From Paracoccaceae bacterium (GTDB lineage Bacteria; Pseudomonadota; Alphaproteobacteria; Rhodobacterales; Rhodobacteraceae), in NCBI GenBank assembly GCA_007694945.1, contig REER01000059.1, forward strand, positions 1-39,791: DNA of 39,791 nucleotides, read 5' to 3'. The notes under the pieces are model-generated. The model worked only from the letters and a program-made list of their open reading frames with translations. It ran no database searches and was not told the DNA's origin. Each line of letters starts with the position of its first letter. Positions within the stretch are counted from its first letter, which is position 1. Positions 11,028 through 19,215 of the stretch are shown here, piece after piece. Both the position numbers and the translations under genes were made by a program.

Positions 11028-12287
11028 ATGGTAGAGACTTCGAGACTGGCGCAGCGCTCGATGGCCTTCGTGCTGGCTGGTGGGCGCGGCTCGCGGCTGA
11101 AGGAATTGACCGACAACCGGGTGAAACCGGCGGTCTATTTCGGTGGCAAGACGCGGATCATCGACTTCTCGCTCTCGAACGCGCTCAATTCCGGCATTCG
11201 CCGCATGGCGATTGCCACCCAATACAAGGCGCATTCGCTGATCCGCCACTGCCAGCGCGGCTGGAGCTTCTTTCGCGCCGAGCGCAATGAATATCTCGAC
11301 ATCCTGCCTGCCTCGCAGCGCATGGGCGAGCATATGTGGTATCGCGGCACCGCCGATGCGGTGACCCAGAATATCGACATTATCGATAGTTATGGCATTG
11401 ATTACATTGTCATTCTGGCCGGTGACCACATCTACAAGATGGATTATGAGGTCATGCTGCGCCAACATGTGAGTGCGGGCGCGGATGTGACCGTCGGCTG
11501 TCTGACTGTGCCGCGCGAAGAGGCCTCGGCCTTTGGCGTGATGGCCGCGGACGAGGATGCGCGGATCACCTCGTTTCTGGAAAAACCCGCCGACCCGCCT
11601 GCAATGCCGGGCCACCCCGACAAGGCGCTGGCCTCGATGGGGATCTATGTCTTTTCCTGGCCCTTCCTGCGTGATCTGCTGATGCGCGATGCCGGGGACC
11701 CCAATTCCAGCCATGATTTCGGCAGTGACCTGATCCCCGAGATCGTGAAAAACGGCAAGGCCGTGGCGCATAAATTCGACGATAGCTGCGTTCGCGCCGA
11801 AGGGGCAGAGGCCTATTGGCGCGATGTCGGCACGATCGATGCCTTCTGGAAGGCCAATATCGACCTGACCAATTTTACCCCGACGCTCGACCTCTGGGAC
11901 CGTGGCTGGCCGATCTGGACTTATTCGGAAACCGCCCCACCCGCGAAATTCATCCATGATGAGGCGGATCGTCGCGGCGTGGCGATTTCCTCGATGGTCT
12001 CAGGGGGCTGCATCATCTCGGGGACCGAAGTGCGCAATTCGCTGCTGTTCACGCAGGTGCACACGAATTCCTATGCGGTGCTCGATAACGCGGTCGTCCT
12101 GCCGCATGTCGTGGTCAATCGCTCGGCGCGGCTGCGCAATTGCGTGATTGATCGCGGTGTGATCATTCCCAAGGGGCTCGTCGTTGGCGAAGACCCGCAG
12201 GAAGATGCGAAGCATTTCCGCGTCTCGGAACGGGGTGTCACGCTGATCACCAAGCCGATGATCGAAAAATGGACCGCCGCGCAGTGA
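11028..12287 (+). CDS. glgC: Glucose-1-phosphate adenylyltransferase
   Basis: Makes ADP-glucose from glucose-1-phosphate and ATP, the committed and allosterically controlled step of bacterial glycogen synthesis. The 419-residue protein has the nucleotide-binding start [21 protein letters not shown], the GTADAV motif, [11 protein letters not shown] and the FLEKP substrate motif, followed by a left-handed beta-helix C-terminal domain. RGSRLKELT carries the conserved Arg/Lys cluster associated with activator binding. ATG 11028 is preceded by AGGGAGGGCAAGAC. The last 19 bases overlap the glgA start. Confidence 0.97.
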   Translation: MVETSRLAQRSMAFVLAGGRGSRLKELTDNRVKPAVYFGGKTRIIDFSLSNALNSGIRRMAIATQYKAHSLIRHCQRGWSFFRAERNEYLDILPASQRMGEHMWYRGTADAVTQNIDIIDSYGIDYIVILAGDHIYKMDYEVMLRQHVSAGADVTVGCLTVPREEASAFGVMAADEDARITSFLEKPADPPAMPGHPDKALASMGIYVFSWPFLRDLLMRDAGDPNSSHDFGSDLIPEIVKNGKAVAHKFDDSCVRAEGAEAYWRDVGTIDAFWKANIDLTNFTPTLDLWDRGWPIWTYSETAPPAKFIHDEADRRGVAISSMVSGGCIISGTEVRNSLLFTQVHTNSYAVLDNAVVLPHVVVNRSARLRNCVIDRGVIIPKGLVVGEDPQEDAKHFRVSERGVTLITKPMIEKWTAAQ

Positions 12288-13720
12288 TCCCGGTCCTCTC
12301 TGTCACCTCCGAACTCGCGCCGCTGGTCAAGACCGGGGGCCTCGCCGATGTAGCTGGGGCGCTGCCAGGGGCGCTGGTCGAGCATGGGGTCGATATGCGC
12401 ACGCTGGTGCCGGGATATCCGGCTGTGATGGCTGCCCTCGAAACCCCGACGACCTGCGCGAAACTCCCCGACTGCTTCGGGGGCACGGCGCGCGTTCTGG
12501 CGGCGCGTGCGGGCGGGCTCGATCTTCTGGTGCTCGACGCGCCGCATCACTATGCGCGAGGGGCCGGGATCTATCTCAGCGCGGCCGGTCGCGACTGGCC
12601 GGACAATCCCGAACGCTTCGCGGCGCTGTCCTGGGTCGCCTCGGAGATCGCCAACGGGCTGATTGCGGACTGGCGCCCTGCCCTGCTCCATGCCCATGAC
12701 TGGCAGGGCGGGCTGGCGCCATATTACCTTTCGTGCTCTGAGGCCGCCGGACGGGTGCGCAGCGTGCTCACGATCCACAATATCGCCTTTCAGGGCCTTG
12801 CGCCCCCGCGCAAACTGGCGGCATTGAAGATCGACCCTGCCGATTTCACGCCCGAGGGGCTAGAATATTGGGGCCAGATCTCGGCACTGAAGGCGGGGCT
12901 GGTCCATGCCAACCGGCTGACCACAGTCTCGCCCAGCTATGCCGAGGAATTGCTGACCCCGGAATTCGGCATGGGGCTTGAGGGCGTGCTGATGGAACGG
13001 CGCGCCGAACTGTCGGGCATCCTCAACGGGATCGATATGGAGGTATGGTCGCCTGCGACGGACCCGAACATCACCAATTACACCGCCCCCAAGGGCAAAG
13101 CCCCCAACAAGGCCGCACTCCGTTCCGAGCTTGGCCTGCCCGAGGCCGAGGGGCCGCTCTGTGTGGTTATCTCGCGGCTGACCGCGCAGAAAGGGCTCGA
13201 CCTGCTGCTGGAGGCGCTGCCGATATTGCTGGAGCGCGGTGGCCAGCTGGCGCTCTTGGGCAGTGGCGATAACGCGCTGGAAGCGGCTTTTCAAAGTGCA
13301 GCCGGGCACCCGCATGTCGCCGTGCGTATCGGCTATGACGAATTGCTGGCGCATAGGATGATCGCCGGGGGGGATGCGATCCTGGTGCCCTCGCGGTTCG
13401 AGCCTTGCGGGCTCACGCAGCTTTACGGGCTGCGCTATGGCACGCTGCCGCTGGTCGCGCTGACCGGCGGACTGGCCGATACGGTAATTCCGGCCAGCCC
13501 CGCCACGCTGGCGGATAAGGTGGTCGCGACGGGGCTGCAATTCCACCCGGTGACAGCGCTTGCGCTCTCCAATGCCCTGGCGCGGCTGTGCGCGCTTTAT
13601 CAGCAACCAAAGCTCTGGCGGAAGATCAGCAGCAATGCTATGGCCCATCCAGTGGGATGGAGGCAATCGGCGGCTGCCTATGCGCAGCTCTACACGGGTT
13701 TGCTGGACCGGAACACATGA
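12269..13720 (+). CDS. glgA: Glycogen synthase (ADP-glucose)
   Basis: A GT5 glycosyltransferase extending alpha-1,4-glucan chains with ADP-glucose. The 483-residue product has the ADP-glucose-binding [13 protein letters not shown] near the N-terminus, [24 protein letters not shown] and the C-terminal [23 protein letters not shown] signature. I chose ATG 12269, which overlaps glgC by 19 bases; a GTG at 12284 exactly overlapping the glgC TGA is an alternative that would shorten the protein by five residues and start at [10 protein letters not shown]. glgX overlaps its stop in an ATGA, so these genes are translationally coupled. Confidence 0.96.
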   Translation: MDRRAVIPVLSVTSELAPLVKTGGLADVAGALPGALVEHGVDMRTLVPGYPAVMAALETPTTCAKLPDCFGGTARVLAARAGGLDLLVLDAPHHYARGAGIYLSAAGRDWPDNPERFAALSWVASEIANGLIADWRPALLHAHDWQGGLAPYYLSCSEAAGRVRSVLTIHNIAFQGLAPPRKLAALKIDPADFTPEGLEYWGQISALKAGLVHANRLTTVSPSYAEELLTPEFGMGLEGVLMERRAELSGILNGIDMEVWSPATDPNITNYTAPKGKAPNKAALRSELGLPEAEGPLCVVISRLTAQKGLDLLLEALPILLERGGQLALLGSGDNALEAAFQSAAGHPHVAVRIGYDELLAHRMIAGGDAILVPSRFEPCGLTQLYGLRYGTLPLVALTGGLADTVIPASPATLADKVVATGLQFHPVTALALSNALARLCALYQQPKLWRKISSNAMAHPVGWRQSAAAYAQLYTGLLDRNT

Positions 13721-15825
13721 TCGCAAGTTTTCAACTGACGGCAGGCCGTCCCTATCCTCTGGGGACGACCTTTGATGGCGAGGGCGTGAATTTCGCCGTC
13801 TTCTCGCAGCATGCGACCCGCGTCACCCTCTGCCTCTTCGATGAGCAGGGCAATGAGGCTTTTCTGATTGATCTGCAGGAGCGCGATGGCCATGTCTGGC
13901 ACGGCTATATCTCGGGCATGCGTCCGGGCCAGCAATACGGTTACCGCGTCCATGGCCCCTATGCGCCCGAAGAGGGGCATCGCTTCAACCCGCACAAGCT
14001 GCTGATCGACCCCTATGCCAAGAAGCTGACGGGCCATCCGGTCTGGAATGACGCGCTCTATGGCTACACGATTGGCGATGCCAAAGCCGATCTGAGCTAT
14101 GACATGCGCGACAGCGCGCCCTTCATGCCGCGCTCGGTGGTGGTCGATCCGGCCTTCAGTTGGGGCATGAACAAGGCCCGGCCCCGCCACCCGTGGTCGG
14201 AAACCGTGATCTACGAGGCCCATGTCAAGGGCCTGACCGCGCAGCGCAGCGATGTGCCCCATGCCGGGCGCTTCCTCGGCATGGCCTCGGACCCGATGCT
14301 GGAGCATCTCACCGATCTGGGCATCACAACCATCGAGCTTCTGCCCGTGCAGGCTTTCGTCGATGACCGTTTTCTGGTCGAGAAGGGGCTGCGCAACTAC
14401 TGGGGCTACATGACCTATGGCTTCTTTGCCCCCGAGCCGCGCTACATGTCAGCCGGTGCGATTGCCGAGTTCCAGCAGATGGTCGCGCGGTTTCATGCCG
14501 CGGGCATCGAGGTCATTCTCGATGTGGTCTACAATCACACGGCAGAAGGCGATCATCTGGGGCCGACGCTGTGCTTTCGCGGCTTCGACAATGCGGCTTA
14601 TTATCGTCTGGCCGAGGACAAGCGCTATCTGCTCGATGACACGGGTTGCGGCAATTCGATCAACATGGACCACCCTTTCGCGCTGCGTCTTGTGATGGAC
14701 TCTCTGCGATACTGGGTCGAGGTGATGCATGTCGATGGCTTCCGCTTCGATCTCGCCGCGACGCTGGCGCGCACGGACGGCATATTCGACCGCGACGGAC
14801 CGTTCTGTCGTGCCGTGCGGCAGGATCCGGTGCTCAACAAGGTGAAGCTGATCGCCGAGCCCTGGGATCTGGGCCATGAGGGGTATCAGCTTGGTGCCTA
14901 TCCCGCGCCGTTTCGCGAATGGAATGACAAGTTCCGCAACACAGTGCGCGCCTTCTGGCGCTGTGATGAGGGGCAGGCGCGCAAACTCTCACGGCGCATC
15001 TCGGGCTCGGCGCTGCATTTCGACCATGATGGGCGGCCCGCGACATCCTCGGTCAACTTCCTTACTGCGCATGACGGGTTCACGCTGATGGATGTGGTGA
15101 GTTACTCGCGCAAGCACAATCACGCCAATGGTGAGGGCAATCACGACGGACATGATGGCGAGATTTGCGACAATTGCGGCCATGAGGGGCCGATTGAGGA
15201 TGCCGAGATCATCGCCCGCCGCGCACAGCGCAGGCGCAACATGTTCGCGACGCTGATGCTCTCGCAAGGCACACCGATGATCCTGGCAGGCGACGAGTTG
15301 GGCAATTCGCAGGGCGGCAACAATAATGCCTATTGTCAGGACAACCCGACCGGCTGGGTGGACTGGGATCGGGCCGACCCGGAGTTTCTGGACTTCTGTC
15401 GTGCGTCCATTTCGTTTCGGCGCGACAACCCGGTGCTGCGCCAGAAACGCTTTCTGCATTCCAAGCCTCGCCCCGAAGACGGCAAGGCCGATCTGGTCTG
15501 GCGCAGGCCCGATGGGCAGATGATGCGCGACGAGGACTGGAATGCTCGGGATTTGCGCTTTGTCGGGGTCGAGACCCGCATGGCGCATTCAACCCCGGCC
15601 TATGAGCGCCGCTTCGATGCCCTTTATGTCATCTTCAATGCAGGCGACGATGTGAAGGTGACCATGCCCGAGGCCCTTTATGGCCACGACTGGCACCGTG
15701 TGTTTGATAGCAGCGCGACCCCGCCAAAAGATGAGGGCGCGGGCAAGTCGCTGGTACTGGCCAATTCTGTTGCCGTTTTCCGGATGACCCGAGAGCCGTC
15801 CTTTCACACCCGCCGACGAACATGA
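13717..15825 (+). CDS. glgX: Glycogen debranching enzyme (isoamylase type)
   Basis: Hydrolyses alpha-1,6 branches, mainly of phosphorylase limit chains. ATG 13717 overlaps the glgA stop (ATGA) and gives 702 residues beginning [23 protein letters not shown]. An N-terminal CBM48-like domain (GVNFAVFSQHATRVTLCLFD) precedes a GH13 domain with Asp345 (GFRFDLAAT), Glu381 (LIAEPWDLG) and Asp453 (TAHDGFTL). The N-K-RNYWGYM and VVYNHTAEGDHLGPT blocks are typical of GlgX/TreX. It is the last gene of the operon. No glycogen phosphorylase gene is present in the window, so the breakdown branch must be completed from elsewhere. Confidence 0.96.
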   Translation: MIASFQLTAGRPYPLGTTFDGEGVNFAVFSQHATRVTLCLFDEQGNEAFLIDLQERDGHVWHGYISGMRPGQQYGYRVHGPYAPEEGHRFNPHKLLIDPYAKKLTGHPVWNDALYGYTIGDAKADLSYDMRDSAPFMPRSVVVDPAFSWGMNKARPRHPWSETVIYEAHVKGLTAQRSDVPHAGRFLGMASDPMLEHLTDLGITTIELLPVQAFVDDRFLVEKGLRNYWGYMTYGFFAPEPRYMSAGAIAEFQQMVARFHAAGIEVILDVVYNHTAEGDHLGPTLCFRGFDNAAYYRLAEDKRYLLDDTGCGNSINMDHPFALRLVMDSLRYWVEVMHVDGFRFDLAATLARTDGIFDRDGPFCRAVRQDPVLNKVKLIAEPWDLGHEGYQLGAYPAPFREWNDKFRNTVRAFWRCDEGQARKLSRRISGSALHFDHDGRPATSSVNFLTAHDGFTLMDVVSYSRKHNHANGEGNHDGHDGEICDNCGHEGPIEDAEIIARRAQRRRNMFATLMLSQGTPMILAGDELGNSQGGNNNAYCQDNPTGWVDWDRADPEFLDFCRASISFRRDNPVLRQKRFLHSKPRPEDGKADLVWRRPDGQMMRDEDWNARDLRFVGVETRMAHSTPAYERRFDALYVIFNAGDDVKVTMPEALYGHDWHRVFDSSATPPKDEGAGKSLVLANSVAVFRMTREPSFHTRRRT

Positions 15826-15836
15826 CCCGCGTGAAA

Positions 15837-15866
15837 CTGACGTAACGCGCAATGGGCGCGCGTCAG
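15837..15866. terminator. Possible bidirectional hairpin between glgX and the DUF3179 gene
   Basis: CTGACG...CGTCAG arms (15837-15842, 15861-15866) stack on CGCGC/GCGCG (15846-15850, 15856-15860) with a 3-base bulge and 5-base loop. It lies between two convergent genes and overlaps the last codons of the DUF3179 gene. There is no T-run on either side, so it is a weak candidate. Confidence 0.3.
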
Positions 15867-16831
15867 TCCGCCAGCATCCATTCACCGCCAGGGAAGAGCG
15901 CATGAAAGGCGAAAGCGAAGGGGATGTCATGGGGCAGATCGCGCCCCCGCTCGTCACGCACCCGCACTGTGCCCACTTCGCGCCCCTGCGCGATGTTGCG
16001 GCTGTCCAGCGCCGAGGCCTGTCCGGGTGTCCAGCTCAGCACCACACCAGCCTCGTGGATCTCTCCCTCGGCCCGCAACCGCTCGAAGGTCCAGGCGCGG
16101 TTCTCCACCCGCACCACACGGGCCAGCGGAGAGATGCCATGCGGCGGGTCCTCGCCCTGATAGAGGAAAGGCCGGGTCGAGGTGTCGTAGCCGACATAGG
16201 GGTTAGAGCCATAGGCACGACGCCATTCGGGTTCATCCATCACGAGCCCGTCCGGATTGCGGGTTATGAACTCGTCCCAGCTTTCCATCCAGCCCGGCAG
16301 CATGGTCAAGACCTGCCCCGTGTGCAGGCCCACGATCCCTTCGCCGGTCGCCTGCTGCCACCAGCTTTCGGTTTCTCGGTCATACATCACCATATCGGAA
16401 TGACGCAGCTTGCCCGAGACACCGAATGTGTGGCGCTCCCCGTCGATGCGGGCATCGAAGATCATGGCCGAATTGCAGAGCGGGCAGAAGGTGACGGCAA
16501 TCGGCGTGCCGCCGACCACGTCATTCACGATTTCATGCCACATCAGATAGCGGATCGGATAGGCGCGCGCGACCTCGCCCTCGGCCTGATATGTCATCAC
16601 CGGTTCGCGGCGCTCGATCCGGGTTTCATCGGCTGCGGCAATGAAGCCGGGCTCCCATATCGCCGGGATACCATCGCGCGGCGGTCCGCCGGACATGATC
16701 TCGGACAGATCAACGCTGGCGGCGTCGAAATCGGTGTTGGGGAATTCCGCGCGCCACTGGGCGGGCACCTGGGCCATGGCTGGCGCGACGAGCAGGACGA
16801 TGCTCATGATCAAGGAAGCTAGGCGGGTCAT
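15863..16831 (-). CDS. Exported DUF3179 domain protein
   Basis: A 322-residue protein with a cleavable signal peptide (hydrophobic residues 4-20, ending APAMAQ). The body is a full DUF3179 domain: YPIRYLMWHEIVND (about residues 91-104), then GTPIAVTFCPLCNSAMIFDA with two conserved cysteines in CPLC, LRHSDMVMYDRETESWWQQ, and PYVGYDTSTRPFLY. The CPLCN-type motif and Trp/His content suggest metal or redox chemistry, but the family's function is not established. It is convergent with glgX and divergent from the fds operon. No obvious functional tie to either neighbour. Confidence 0.85.
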   Translation of the reverse strand: MTRLASLIMSIVLLVAPAMAQVPAQWRAEFPNTDFDAASVDLSEIMSGGPPRDGIPAIWEPGFIAAADETRIERREPVMTYQAEGEVARAYPIRYLMWHEIVNDVVGGTPIAVTFCPLCNSAMIFDARIDGERHTFGVSGKLRHSDMVMYDRETESWWQQATGEGIVGLHTGQVLTMLPGWMESWDEFITRNPDGLVMDEPEWRRAYGSNPYVGYDTSTRPFLYQGEDPPHGISPLARVVRVENRAWTFERLRAEGEIHEAGVVLSWTPGQASALDSRNIAQGREVGTVRVRDERGRDLPHDIPFAFAFHALFPGGEWMLAD

Positions 16832-17149
16832 GGCATCTCCTCGATTCTGCCCGGCGCCGATGGGCAGCGCATGGGTCGTTCGGGCGGCGCCACGTCTTGC
16901 CGGGTCGCCGCAGTTACTTGGAAAGTAAGCCGGAACAGTGGGCCTCCCGTCAAGGAAAGACCCGCCGCCTCACGGTCCTGTCATGAGTTTTTCCGGGTCA
17001 TCAACAGCAAACTAGCGCCTCGGATAACGGCAGGATGCGCGGGATCAGATGTATCGTATCAATAGCCTACACCTATTGAATGACGCAAAAGCAATATTGA
17101 TCGGGGATGAGAAACCTGTTTATCTGGCGCAGAATAGCGAGAGGCCGCC
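16832..17149. other. Intergenic control region of the fds operon
   Basis: 318 bases without a credible gene. The half nearest fdsG is locally AT-rich and holds the LysR-type inverted repeat (listed separately) and a CAATATTG palindrome at 17092-17099. The half nearest the DUF3179 gene shows nothing distinct. Confidence 0.5.
17059..17079 (+). promoter_or_regulatory. LysR-type inverted repeat upstream of fdsG
   Basis: TCAATAG-N7-CTATTGA is a perfect 7-bp inverted repeat containing the ATAG-N7-CTAT core and fitting the T-N11-A rule of LysR-family binding sites. It sits 70-90 bases before the fdsG start. The CAATATTG at 17092-17099 may be a secondary site. LysR-type FdsR controls the homologous operon in Cupriavidus (established knowledge); no such regulator gene is visible here, so the assignment is inferred. 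Confidence 0.55.
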
Positions 17150-17620
17150 ATGTCGTCACAAATCCCGGCAACCGAAGACATCCAGATCATCCTTGCAGAG
17201 CATCTGCATCTGGAGGGGCCGCTGCTGCCAATCCTGCACGCATTGCAGGAGGCGTTCGGTCATGTCCCCAGAGCCGCGCACCCACTGATCACCGATGCGC
17301 TCAATATCAGCCGGGCGGAACTGCATGGCGTGATCAGTTTCTACCATGATTTCCGCGACAAGCCCGCTGGGCGCCATGTGCTGAAGATCTGCCGCGCCGA
17401 AGCCTGTCAGTCCATGGGCAGCACGGCGCTAGCTGAGGCGACACTGGCCAAGCTGGGCGTAACCTGGCATGGCACCACCCCGAATGGCGCCGTGACGGTC
17501 GAGCCGGTCTATTGCCTGGGCCTTTGCGCCTGTGCTCCGGCGGCGATGCTCGATGACCGCGTGCTGGGCCGGGTGGACGAAGAGCGGATGGGCAAACTTC
17601 TGGCGGAGGCAGGCGCATGA
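17150..17620 (+). CDS. fdsG: NAD-dependent formate dehydrogenase, gamma subunit
   Basis: A 156-residue NuoE-like [2Fe-2S] subunit of soluble molybdenum formate dehydrogenase. Four cysteines for a 2Fe-2S cluster are visible in CRAEACQSMG (about residues 83-92) and YCLGLCACAPA (about residues 123-133). The N-terminal helical part contains LPILHALQEAFGHVP, and GVISFYHDFR is also typical. It passes electrons within the FdsB/FdsG diaphorase unit. The stop overlaps the fdsB ATG (ATGA). It is the first gene of fdsGBACD, the same order as in Rhodobacter capsulatus. The start ATG 17150 has GAGAGG upstream. Confidence 0.95.
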   Translation: MSSQIPATEDIQIILAEHLHLEGPLLPILHALQEAFGHVPRAAHPLITDALNISRAELHGVISFYHDFRDKPAGRHVLKICRAEACQSMGSTALAEATLAKLGVTWHGTTPNGAVTVEPVYCLGLCACAPAAMLDDRVLGRVDEERMGKLLAEAGA

Positions 17621-19125
17621 AGATTTTCGTGCCGATGGACAGCGCCGCCAAGGCGCTCGGTGCCGAAGAGGTGGTTGCCGCGCTGCGCGCTGCCGCGCCC
17701 GAAGCGCAGATCATCCGTACCGGCACCCGGGGCATGATCTGGCTGGAGCCGCTCGTCGAGGTCGAGATCGATGGGGTGCGCCATGGCTATGGCCCGGCAA
17801 ATGCCGAGGATGTCGCAGACATCCTCAACGGCACCAGCCCCAAGGCGCTCGGCCCGGTCGAGGCGCTGGACTGGATGGCGCGGCAGACGCGGCTGACCTT
17901 TGCACGCGTCGGCGTGATCGACCCGCTCGATCTGGCCGATTACGAGGCCCATGGCGGGCTTGTCGGGCTGCGCCGCGCGCTGGAGATGGCCCCCGCAGAG
18001 ATCGTCGCCGAGGTCACGACCTCGGGGCTGCGCGGTCGCGGCGGGGCGGGCTTTCCCACCGGTATCAAGTGGAAGACCGTACAGGAGGCCGAAGCGTCGC
18101 AGAAATACATTGTCTGCAATGCCGATGAGGGCGATAGCGGCACTTTCGCCGACCGCATGATCATGGAGGGCGACCCCTTCACCCTGATCGAGGGCATGGT
18201 GATTGCAGGGCTCGCGGTAGGAGCGACGCGCGGCTATGTCTATCTGCGCTCGGAATACCCCGATGCCATCGCCGTCATGCGCCGCGCGGTCGCGATTGCG
18301 CGCCGCGCGGGCGTGCTTGGGTCGGATGTGTTGGGTTCGGGCCGCGCCTTCGAGATGGAGATCCGCGTCGGCGCCGGGGCCTATGTCTGCGGCGAGGAAA
18401 CCTCGCTGCTGAACTCGCTCGAAGGCAAGCGCGGTGTCGTGCGCGCCAAACCCCCGCTGCCAGCGCTGGAGGGGTTTCTGGGGCGGCCCACAGTGGTAAA
18501 CAACGTGATCTCGCTCGCCACTGTCCCGGTGATCTTCGAGAAGGGGGCGCAGCATTACGCCGATTTCGGGCTGGGCCGTTCACGCGGGACCGTGACCCTG
18601 CAGATCGCTGGCAATGTCGCGCGCGGCGGACTGTTCGAGACGGCCTTCGGCATCACCCTGGGCGAAGTGGTCCATGATCTGGCCGGTGGCACCGCGACAG
18701 GGCACCCGGTTAAGGCGGTGCAGGTGGGCGGGCCACTAGGGGCCTATATCCCGGTCTCGGGCTTCGATGCGCCGCTGGGATATGAAGAGCTCGACGCGCA
18801 TGGCGGGCTGTTGGGCCATGCCGGTCTTGTGGTCTTTGACGAGAATGCCGATATGTTGTCGATGGCGCGTTTCGCGATGGAATTCTGCGCCGTGGAAAGC
18901 TGCGGCAAATGCACCCCTTGCCGGATCGGGGCAGTACGCGGGGTCGAGACGATCGACCGCATCCGCCAGGGCGATGGCGAGGCCGTGCCGTTGCTACGCG
19001 ATCTCTGCGTGACGATGAAGGATGGCTCGCTTTGTGCGCTGGGTGGACTGACGCCACTCCCGGTGGAATCGGTGCTCGACCATTTCGCGGATGAGTTTCT
19101 GCCCCGGCGGGAGGCAGCGGAATGA
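17617..19125 (+). CDS. fdsB: NAD-dependent formate dehydrogenase, beta subunit (NADH/FMN site)
   Basis: A 502-residue NuoF-like subunit where electrons from formate reduce NAD+. After an N-terminal region of about 120 residues that resembles a degenerate thioredoxin-like domain come the FMN/NAD-binding motifs LRGRGGAGFPTGIKW and NADEGDSGTFADR, then CGEETSLLNSLEGKRG, and the 4Fe-4S motif ESCGKCTPCRIG near the C-terminus. Coupled to fdsG by an ATGA overlap. Unlike the rest of the operon, it is followed by a 90-bp gap before fdsA that contains a short AT-rich repeat element. Confidence 0.96.
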   Translation: MKIFVPMDSAAKALGAEEVVAALRAAAPEAQIIRTGTRGMIWLEPLVEVEIDGVRHGYGPANAEDVADILNGTSPKALGPVEALDWMARQTRLTFARVGVIDPLDLADYEAHGGLVGLRRALEMAPAEIVAEVTTSGLRGRGGAGFPTGIKWKTVQEAEASQKYIVCNADEGDSGTFADRMIMEGDPFTLIEGMVIAGLAVGATRGYVYLRSEYPDAIAVMRRAVAIARRAGVLGSDVLGSGRAFEMEIRVGAGAYVCGEETSLLNSLEGKRGVVRAKPPLPALEGFLGRPTVVNNVISLATVPVIFEKGAQHYADFGLGRSRGTVTLQIAGNVARGGLFETAFGITLGEVVHDLAGGTATGHPVKAVQVGGPLGAYIPVSGFDAPLGYEELDAHGGLLGHAGLVVFDENADMLSMARFAMEFCAVESCGKCTPCRIGAVRGVETIDRIRQGDGEAVPLLRDLCVTMKDGSLCALGGLTPLPVESVLDHFADEFLPRREAAE

Positions 19126-19180
19126 GCCCGCGTCCGGCACTATCGCAACCTGCGTGGGGGCGTTGCCCTCACATCCTCAA

Positions 19181-19196
19181 AGTATTTTTGGCAAGA
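19181..19196 (+). repeat. 16-base AT-rich intergenic repeat, copy 1
   Basis: AGTATTTTTGGCAAGA lies in the fdsB-fdsA gap, just before the fdsA ribosome-binding region. An identical inverted copy is at 24006-24021. It is conspicuously AT-rich against the surroundings. I believe similar elements are scattered in Rhodobacteraceae intergenic DNA, but that is memory, not a search result. Confidence 0.6.
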
Positions 19197-19215
19197 TAAA
19201 ACAGAAGGTGGCGCG

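Noticed and set aside
10512-11957. A 481-codon minus-strand open frame
   Set aside because: Antisense to glgB and glgC.
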